Shown in pieces: positions 58,543 through 64,000 of a stretch of DNA of 64,000 nucleotides (within the stretch, counting starts at the first letter, position 1; every line of letters begins with the position of its first letter). The translations under genes and the position numbers were made by a program. The stretch covers positions 1 to 64,000 of the forward strand of contig JASHNT010000122.1 in NCBI GenBank assembly GCA_030041495.1, in the 5' to 3' direction. The stretch comes from Bryobacteraceae bacterium. Lineage in GTDB: Bacteria; Acidobacteriota; Terriglobia; Bryobacterales; Bryobacteraceae. The notes beneath the pieces are model-generated. The model was given only the letters and a program-made list of their open reading frames with translations. It had not been told where the DNA came from and did not search any database.

Positions 58543-61068
58543 TTGGCAGATCCCCTGGACCCGACCACTCCGCCTGGAGGCGGACAAATCCCCTTAGGCG
58601 GAGGAGACGGCGCGAACAAAAACCTCGTCCCGGTCAACATTGAAGACGAGATGCGGCGCAGCTATCTCGATTACGCGATGAGCGTGATCGTGGGCCGTGC
58701 GCTGCCCGACGTTCGCGACGGATTGAAGCCGGTGCACCGGCGCATTCTTTACGGCATGCATGAGCTGGGGCTGCACTTCAACCGGCCCACTCGGAAGTCC
58801 GCCAAGATCACCGGCGACGTGATGGGCAAGTACCATCCCCACGGCGACGCTCCCGTATACGACGCTTTGGTCCGCATGGCGCAGGATTTTTCGCTGCGCT
58901 ACCCGTTGATCGACGGCCAAGGGAATTTCGGCTCGATCGACGGCGACCCTCCCGCGGCGCAGCGGTACACCGAAGCGCGGCTCTCGCGCATCTCCTCCAC
59001 GCTGCTCGAGGACATCGACAAGGAAACGGTCGACTTCCGGCCCAATTATGACGAAAGCGAAGTCGAACCGGAGGTGCTCCCGGCGCGCATTCCCAACCTG
59101 CTGATCAACGGCAGCGAAGGCATCGCGGTAGGCATGGCCAGCAAGATTCCGCCGCACAACATCAAGGAAATCGTGGACGCTTGCATCGCGGTGGTGCAGA
59201 AGCCCACGATCACCCTGGCTGAGATCGCCCCAATGGTTCAGGGGCCCGATTTCCCGACTGGCGGAATTATCCTGGGCCGTTCCGGAATCCACGATTACTT
59301 CTCCACCGGCCGTGGATCGCTGAAAGTCCGCGCCAAGGCCGCCACCGAGAAGATGGGCAAAGACCGCGAAGCGATCATCGTCACGGAGATTCCGTACCAA
59401 GTCAACAAAGCCAAGCTGGTGGCGCACATCGCGGAGCTGGTGAACGACAAGAAAATCGAAGGCATCTCCGACGTCCGCGATGAAAGCGATCGCGACGGCT
59501 ACCGCGTGGTGATCGAGCTCAAGCGCGGCGAACAGGCCGAGGTGATCCTGAACAACCTGTACAAGCACACGCAGATGCAGGTGAGCTTCGGCGTGATCCT
59601 GCTGGCGATTGTCAACGGCCAGCCGCGCGAGCTGGGGCTGCTGGACGCGATCAAGCGCTTCGTCGAGCATCGCCTCGACGTGGTTCGCCGGCGCACGGAC
59701 TACTTGCTGCGCAAGGCGCGGGAGCGGGAGCATATCCTGCTCGGGTTCAAGAAAGCTCTCGATAATCTTGACGCCGTGATCAAACTGATCCGCGCGGCCA
59801 AGACTCCGAAGGAAGCCCGCGAAGGCTTGATGGCGCGCTTCGAGTTTACCGAGCGCCAGGCGCAGGCGATTATCGAGCTGCAACTCCAGCGCCTGACCGG
59901 CATGGAGCAGCAGAAGATTCTGGAAGAGCTGGCCGAGATCCAGGTCAAGATCGCCGAGTATGTCGAGATTCTGGGTTCGGAAAAGGTTTTGCGCGGAGTG
60001 GTGGTGAAGGAGCTGAAGGAAGTCCAGAAGGATTTCGGCGACGAGCGCCGCACGCAGATCGTGGAAGACACCGGCGAGATCACGCTGGAAGATCTGGTGC
60101 AGGTGGAAGACGTGGCGGTAACGGTGACGCGCGGAGGGTATTTGAAACGCACCGCGGTGGACACCTACCGGCGCCAGTCGCGCGGAGGCAAGGGCCGCAT
60201 CGGCATGTCCACGCGCGCCGAGGACGTGGTGGAGCACCTGATTATCGCGTCCACGCATGCCTACCTGTTGATCTTCACCAACAAGGGCCGCGTGTATTGG
60301 CTCAAGATTTACGAAATTCCGGACGCGGCCACCAGCGGCAAGGGCAAACACTGCTCGGGCTTGATCAATCTTCAGCCGGATGAAACCGTCACGGCGTTCT
60401 TGCCGGTGAAGGAGTTCGTCGCCGGCAAGTACATCGTGATGGTGACCAAGCAGGGCGTCATCAAGAAATCCGAGCTGACCGAATTCGACAACCCGATGTC
60501 ACGCGGAATTATCGCGCTGGCGTTGGATGAAGGGGACGAGTTGCTGGCCGCCCGGCTCACTTCGGGCGAGGATTATATCTTCCTCGGCTCACACGAGGGC
60601 ATGGCCTGCCGCTTCAATGAAGAAGATGTCCGGGCGATGGGCCGGCCGGCGCGCGGCGTGCGCGGCATGGAGCTGGAGGAGGGCGATTACCTGGTGGGCG
60701 TTTGTGTGGTCGGCAAGGAAGGCCTGATTCTTTCGATCTCCGAAAACGGCTACGGCAAACGCACGCCGCTGGAGGATTACCGGTTGACCGCGCGCGGCCG
60801 CAAGGGTGTGATCAACATGAAGACCACGCCGAAGATCGGCAAGGTGGTGGGGATTCTCCCGGTCAAGGAAGATAGCGACCTGATGATCATCACCAAGCAG
60901 GGGCAGATCATCCGCATCGACTCCGGGGAGATTCGCCAAGCCGGACGCTCCACGCAGGGAGTGCGGCTGGTGAACGTCGAGTCCGGCGATCAGGTGGCTG
61001 CCGCCAGTTTGATTCCGGATACCGAGATCGTCAATGGCAACGGGCAAGAAGATCTGCCGCTACAGTAG
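58543..61068 (+). CDS. gyrA: DNA gyrase subunit A
   Basis: The product is 841 aa from TTG 58543. The catalytic tyrosine is Y142 ([10 protein letters not shown]). The winged-helix region has [13 protein letters not shown]. The C-terminal beta-pinwheel carries the GyrA box QSRGGKG near residue 547, which distinguishes it from ParC. With GyrB it introduces negative supercoils. The residue equivalent to E. coli Ser83 is Ala103, while the Asp87 equivalent (D107) is kept. gyrB is not in the window. Confidence 0.97.
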   Translation: MADPLDPTTPPGGGQIPLGGGDGANKNLVPVNIEDEMRRSYLDYAMSVIVGRALPDVRDGLKPVHRRILYGMHELGLHFNRPTRKSAKITGDVMGKYHPHGDAPVYDALVRMAQDFSLRYPLIDGQGNFGSIDGDPPAAQRYTEARLSRISSTLLEDIDKETVDFRPNYDESEVEPEVLPARIPNLLINGSEGIAVGMASKIPPHNIKEIVDACIAVVQKPTITLAEIAPMVQGPDFPTGGIILGRSGIHDYFSTGRGSLKVRAKAATEKMGKDREAIIVTEIPYQVNKAKLVAHIAELVNDKKIEGISDVRDESDRDGYRVVIELKRGEQAEVILNNLYKHTQMQVSFGVILLAIVNGQPRELGLLDAIKRFVEHRLDVVRRRTDYLLRKAREREHILLGFKKALDNLDAVIKLIRAAKTPKEAREGLMARFEFTERQAQAIIELQLQRLTGMEQQKILEELAEIQVKIAEYVEILGSEKVLRGVVVKELKEVQKDFGDERRTQIVEDTGEITLEDLVQVEDVAVTVTRGGYLKRTAVDTYRRQSRGGKGRIGMSTRAEDVVEHLIIASTHAYLLIFTNKGRVYWLKIYEIPDAATSGKGKHCSGLINLQPDETVTAFLPVKEFVAGKYIVMVTKQGVIKKSELTEFDNPMSRGIIALALDEGDELLAARLTSGEDYIFLGSHEGMACRFNEEDVRAMGRPARGVRGMELEEGDYLVGVCVVGKEGLILSISENGYGKRTPLEDYRLTARGRKGVINMKTTPKIGKVVGILPVKEDSDLMIITKQGQIIRIDSGEIRQAGRSTQGVRLVNVESGDQVAAASLIPDTEIVNGNGQEDLPLQ

Positions 61069-61070
61069 GG

Positions 61071-61379
61071 CTACGAGGCAGGCGGCCCAAGCATCTTCTG
61101 GTTAAGCCGGGTCATGCACGCGTCAGTGATTCCCATCCGCGAGTACAGGTCTTGGATTTGCGCGAAGGTCGCTGGCGAGATCGCCCGGGCATCGGGCTCT
61201 AGCAGGAAGTCGCAGGCCACGAGCAGCGCGAGCTGTAGCTCGTTCTGCGATAGGAACTCGTCGAACCAATGGCGGGCCGTGATTCCGCTCTGAGAATCTG
61301 GGAAGACTGCTTCAAGGGCCCGAAGGTCGACGGTGAGGCCACGCCATCGCTTCAGGAGATCGTTATCGATTACACTCAT
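61071..61379 (-). CDS. Small helical protein paired with an AbrB regulator (MafI-like appearance)
   Basis: The product is 102 aa from ATG 61379 (ATG 61388 also possible). It is predicted all-helical, with a spacing FDEFLSQNELQLALLVACDFLLEP then I-x-x-x-x-F-x-x-I-Q-D-L-Y-S-R-M that recalls MafI-type immunity proteins (h-x-x-G/N-E-x-x-L-A-L-x-x-x-x-D-x-L). The resemblance is by eye only. It overlaps the upstream AbrB gene by 17 nt or more. It is not a PIN, RelE or MazF-like toxin. Confidence 0.55.
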   Translation of the reverse strand: MSVIDNDLLKRWRGLTVDLRALEAVFPDSQSGITARHWFDEFLSQNELQLALLVACDFLLEPDARAISPATFAQIQDLYSRMGITDACMTRLNQKMLGPPAS

Positions 61380-61569
61380 GCGATTCATCGGCCTGCGGCT
61401 CGGTTGACTTCTCCTGCGGCGCCCGCTTTTCCTTCCGCGGGATGAAGATCTGGCCGTCTTTTTCGTACCATTCGACGAGCGACCCGGGACCAACTCCAAG
61501 CTTTTGCAGAATCTCCGCAGGGACGGTGGTCCGGCTCTGTTTCGCGAGTTTCGAGTATGCAATCGCCAT
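61363..61569 (-). CDS. AbrB/MazE-family DNA-binding protein
   Basis: The product is 68 aa from ATG 61569. The swapped-hairpin signature is SKLAKQSRTTVPAEILQKLGV followed by GSLVEWYEKDGQIFIPR. The C-terminal tail is acidic and short. It overlaps the downstream helical gene, the arrangement of a two-gene toxin-antitoxin or immunity operon, and probably autoregulates it. It is divergent from the zinc-ribbon gene. Confidence 0.8.
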   Translation of the reverse strand: MAIAYSKLAKQSRTTVPAEILQKLGVGPGSLVEWYEKDGQIFIPRKEKRAPQEKSTEPQADESHECNR

Positions 61570-61628
61570 GCTGTTAGCACGATAATCCTGGCTACTGGAA
61601 ATTACCACCCCTGCCGATCATTCGTGGG

Positions 61629-62114
61629 ATGAAGTGTGAAAATTGTGGCGCGCCGATGGAGCTGATTCCCGACCGGGGCTGCTGGGTGTGCTCCTATTGC
61701 GACAGCGAGTGGGCGCCGGAAGCCAATGTCGACGGCGTGCGCGTGCTGGATGCTTCCGCGCTCGATTGCCCGATTTGCGTGGTCAAGCTCTCGAAAGCTC
61801 GATTGCTGGATTACGGCCTGTTCTACTGCGAGACTTGCCAGGGCATGCTGATTCAGATGGGAGACTTGGTGCCGCTGACGGATGATTTGCGCGCCAGCCG
61901 CGGCTCGCCCGACTACATCGGCCGTCCGCCGGACCCCAAGCAGCTCGACCGTCGCATCGCCTGTCCGCAATGCCGCGAGACCATGGACACACACCAGTAT
62001 TTTGGTCCCGGTAACGTCATCATCGACACCTGCGAGCCGTGCGAAGTGCACTGGCTGGATCGCGGGGAACTGAAGCGGATCGCGTTCGCTCCGGACCATC
62101 ATTACAGCACCTGA
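61629..62114 (+). CDS. Multi-zinc-ribbon protein (zf-TFIIB type)
   Basis: The product is 161 aa. Paired Cys motifs form three ribbons: C3-x2-C6 with C21-x2-C24, CPICV with CETCQG, and CPQC with CEPC. The third ends C-x2-C-x-V-H-W-L-D-R-G-E-L, the classic zf-TFIIB finish. Such proteins are of unknown function; they may bind nucleic acid or act as metallo-chaperones. It lies 61 nt upstream of larE. Confidence 0.82.
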   Translation: MKCENCGAPMELIPDRGCWVCSYCDSEWAPEANVDGVRVLDASALDCPICVVKLSKARLLDYGLFYCETCQGMLIQMGDLVPLTDDLRASRGSPDYIGRPPDPKQLDRRIACPQCRETMDTHQYFGPGNVIIDTCEPCEVHWLDRGELKRIAFAPDHHYST

Positions 62115-62163
62115 TTTCCGAACGGCACAACGGAGCCTTCGGCCTGTGCCGCTAGCCAACCCT

Positions 62164-62169
62164 TATACT
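62164..62169 (+). promoter_or_regulatory. -10 box (TATACT) immediately before larE
   Basis: TATACT ends 6 nt before the larE ATG, so the transcript would begin at or next to the start codon. There is no Shine-Dalgarno between them. A -35 is not clear. Confidence 0.45.
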
Positions 62170-62175
62170 GAAAAT

Positions 62176-63111
62176 ATGGAATCCAAGCAGCAGCGCCTGC
62201 TCGACGCGCTTGCGCGCATGGAGAGCGTGATTGTGGCCTACTCCGGCGGGGCGGATTCGGCGTACCTGGCTTGGGCCGCGCGGCAAGCGCTGGGAGACCG
62301 GGCCATCGCGATCACGGCGGATTCGGCATCGCTGCCGGAGTCGCACAAACGCGACGCGGAAGAGTTCGCGCGGGCCTGGGGCATCCGCCACGAATACGTC
62401 GCCACGCGCGAATTCGAGAACCCGGAGTACGTGAAGAACGACGGCAACCGCTGCTTCCATTGCAAGGATGAATTATTCACGCGGCTGGGCGAGCTGGCGC
62501 GCGAGCGCGGCATCGCGCACGTAATCTATGGCGTGAACGTGGACGATCTGGGCGATTACCGGCCGGGGCAGCGTGCCGCGAAGCTGCACCATGCCGAAGC
62601 TCCGCTGGTTGATGCGGGATTAACCAAGGCCGAGATCCGGGAACTTTCCCGCCGCGCCGGGCTCGCGACATGGGACCGTCCGGCATCGGCTTGCCTGAGT
62701 TCGCGCATTCCTTACGGGACTCCGGTGACCATCCAGAACGTGAAGACGGTGGAGCGCGGCGAGGAAGAAATTCGCGCGCTCGGCTTCCGCCAGTTCCGCG
62801 TTCGGTTCCATGGGGACCTGGTGCGCATCGAGATTGCGCCGGAAGAGCTGCCGTACGCGCTTCAGCTTGAGATGGCTCGCGAATTCACAGCCATCTTCAA
62901 GCGGCTCGGGTTTCACTACGTGACGCTCGATCTGGAAGGCTACCGGCAGGGGGCGCTGAATGAGGCGCTGGTAGGCGTAAGTAACCATGGAGCGGACACG
63001 CCGCTCCATATCAGCAACCATAGAGCGGACACGCCGCTCCATATCAGCAACCATGGAGCGGACACGCCGCTCCATATCAGTTCGCCGACGGCCGCTCCAC
63101 ATGGTCGATGA
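62176..63111 (+). CDS. larE: ATP-dependent sacrificial sulfur transferase LarE
   Basis: The product is 311 aa. The N-type PP-loop is S23-G-G-A-D-S28, followed by C93-x2-C96 and the conserved C173 in the ACLSSRIPYG segment that donates sulfur in LarE. The enzyme builds the thiocarboxylates of the nickel-pincer cofactor of lactate racemase. No larA, larB or larC is in the window. The natural end of the family is near residue 267; residues 269-302 are three repeats of an 11-aa unit encoded by palindromic repeats. The start appears leaderless. Confidence 0.88.
   Translation: MESKQQRLLDALARMESVIVAYSGGADSAYLAWAARQALGDRAIAITADSASLPESHKRDAEEFARAWGIRHEYVATREFENPEYVKNDGNRCFHCKDELFTRLGELARERGIAHVIYGVNVDDLGDYRPGQRAAKLHHAEAPLVDAGLTKAEIRELSRRAGLATWDRPASACLSSRIPYGTPVTIQNVKTVERGEEEIRALGFRQFRVRFHGDLVRIEIAPEELPYALQLEMAREFTAIFKRLGFHYVTLDLEGYRQGALNEALVGVSNHGADTPLHISNHRADTPLHISNHGADTPLHISSPTAAPHGR
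62981..63079. repeat. Three 33-bp palindromic repeats at the larE/TIGR03435 junction
   Basis: Units at 62981-63013, 63014-63046 and 63047-63079 are nearly identical (about two differences). Each contains a 9-bp inverted repeat, ATGGAGCGG / CCGCTCCAT, with a 5-nt loop; unit 2 has one mismatch. They encode SNH(G/R)ADTPLHI in LarE, and the last three bases are the stop codon of the convergent TIGR03435 gene. The hairpins could act as a two-way terminator or be a mobile REP-like element. Confidence 0.75.
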
Positions 63112-63955
63112 CCAGCACGTCTAAAGGAGCCTTAAGCGGCTCCAGCGTCAGCCCCAACTGCTCCCGAACCGCCGTGAACAGCCCAGGCCCCACTAATTGC
63201 GGATTGCCCGGGGCGGCGTCCGGATCTTTTTCGTAATCCAGCGTGAAATCGAACTCACCCGTGAGGCCGGTTCGATCGACGACGGGACGGTCCATCATTG
63301 GCGACAGCAGATCCGTGAATTCCTGAATCGGCCGGTTCTTGACCACCAGGTGAACATTGGGATCCGCCGGGCCCTGGCTCTGGAAAAACACGAGGTTGTC
63401 TTTGACTCGAGTGCCGTCCGGCCGTTGGACCATTTCACCGCTGCCTTTCCTAAGAGCCGGCTTCGGACCATTCCTCGCGACACCCAGCGCGTATACGGGA
63501 ACGTCTCTGGTCTCGCGGTGCAGCTTCAGGTTGAATCGCTCCGCCAGCAGCGCCTGAAGCATGTTCTGAAGCTCCGGTGCTGCGCCGCGATTGAACTGGG
63601 CCGGCGTATACGCAGGGGTTCCCGCGGGAACGTTCGCCAAGATCTGGTAACGTTCCGTCTTCACCCACTCGGGCGCGCCCGCGACATACGCGCAGGTGGA
63701 CAATTCACCGCAACTCGTGATCCCGTAGGCGCGCAGGATGAACCGGTACGCGCTCGCGGTGTAGTGGAACTGGCCAGGCGCGATACTCAACGAAGGCGCG
63801 CCTCCGCCTCTACCCGGATTCGCGCTCTTAGCACCCGCGGCCACCTCTCCGGAGACCTTCTTCACCGAAGCGACCTCAAACTGCTGCGCCTCCGCACAAG
63901 CCAGGAACCCGGCAATCACCGCTAATCCGAAACAAGCCGTGTTTGGCTGCTTCAT
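63077..63955 (-). CDS. TIGR03435 soil-associated secreted protein
   Basis: The product is 292 aa from ATG 63955 (a GTG at 63976 adds seven residues). A signal peptide (MKQPNTACFGLAVIAGFLACAEA) is followed by the signature FEVASVKK. Further hallmarks are MLQALLAERFNLKLHRETRDVPVYAL, FTDLLSPMMDRPVVDRTGLTGEFDFTLDY and GLTLEPLKAPLDVLVIDHVERPSAN. The family is expanded in Solibacter-like acidobacteria, often beside signalling or peptidase genes; function unknown. Its stop lies in the palindromic repeat shared with larE. Confidence 0.92.
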   Translation of the reverse strand: MKQPNTACFGLAVIAGFLACAEAQQFEVASVKKVSGEVAAGAKSANPGRGGGAPSLSIAPGQFHYTASAYRFILRAYGITSCGELSTCAYVAGAPEWVKTERYQILANVPAGTPAYTPAQFNRGAAPELQNMLQALLAERFNLKLHRETRDVPVYALGVARNGPKPALRKGSGEMVQRPDGTRVKDNLVFFQSQGPADPNVHLVVKNRPIQEFTDLLSPMMDRPVVDRTGLTGEFDFTLDYEKDPDAAPGNPQLVGPGLFTAVREQLGLTLEPLKAPLDVLVIDHVERPSAN

Positions 63956-64000
63956 GTCAAGGCTGACGTTCGGCACTGCCGAAGCGTTGAGCGGCCAGAG

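Noticed and set aside
58594-60351. Long open frame (585 codons) antisense to gyrA
   Set aside because: The gyrA reading is certain; the antisense translation is His/Gln/Ala-rich low-complexity sequence with no motif.
62981-63079. Possible CRISPR array
   Set aside because: The three 33-bp units are directly abutting with no spacers, are palindromic, and no cas gene is present.
1-64000. tRNA or rRNA genes
   Set aside because: I looked through the longer intergenic stretches for TTCGA/TTCAA loops with flanking stems and for conserved rRNA strings and saw none; a covariance search could still find something I missed.

Overview
The window is about 62-65% GC and densely coded, with no rRNA, tRNA, CRISPR array or insertion sequence that I can recognise. 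Several families typical of Acidobacteriota, above all the Solibacteres/Bryobacterales group, occur together: a PadR regulator followed by a MacB/FtsX-like permease of the ADOP type, a TIGR03435 soil-associated protein, a TIGR03436 VWA protein, a TIGR03437 secreted protein and a Ser/Thr kinase with a WD40/TolB-like C-terminus. I infer a soil acidobacterium; no ribosomal marker is present to prove it.

Layout. 1-3393 (minus): ECF sigma factor, anti-sigma factor and three LiaF/DUF5668-like membrane proteins in one operon. 3544-6873: flippase-like membrane protein, nrdR, rpoD. 7175-10056: a sulfur module with its own promoter, consisting of a CysM-like synthase, a JAMM peptidase and a CysO-like ubiquitin-fold protein fused to a MoeZ-type E1/rhodanese. 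10068-14202: AbrB/PIN toxin-antitoxin pair with an operator-like palindrome, two paralogous secreted proteins, a DinB protein and small secreted or membrane proteins. 14237-16911: ftsY, ribD, ribE. 16883-21441 (minus): protein kinase, efflux adaptor and an unknown protein. 21495-29919: patatin, LigT-like protein, xerD, cca, SDR, padR-ADOP. 29987-34218: deoC, GAF/SpoIIE phosphatase, lysA, Uma2. 34276-41302: TIGR03437 protein, class I fumarase, PgeF/YfiH, DksA/TraR and a GT39-like membrane protein. 41525-48055: matrixin protease, Nudix hydrolase, IscU-like scaffold, iron-containing dehydrogenase and a GEFT-motif repeat protein. 48164-53163: cell-envelope polysaccharide genes (GT4, a GT-methyltransferase fusion, an ABC-2 permease). 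53170-57849: VWA protein, AlkA-like glycosylase, aldo/keto reductase, membrane glycosyltransferase, YjbQ. 57846-58392: two decayed genes. 58543-63955: gyrA, an AbrB pair, zinc-ribbon protein, larE and TIGR03435.

The most unusual signal lies at gene junctions. At three places (2615-2737, 1986-2051, 20845-20890) tandem repeats duplicate the start-codon region of the downstream gene. They create tiny ORFs whose starts and stops overlap by 4 nt (ATGA or GTGA), forming ladders from the stop of one gene to the start of the next. Weaker relatives precede ftsY (14237) and the LigT gene (22563). The second strong signal is the CysO-E1-rhodanese polyprotein next to a JAMM protease that could release its internal Gly-Gly terminus. 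Other points of interest are palindromic repeats extending the LarE tail, a six-copy GEFT short-motif protein, probable leaderless starts, and two frameshifted genes next to gyrA.
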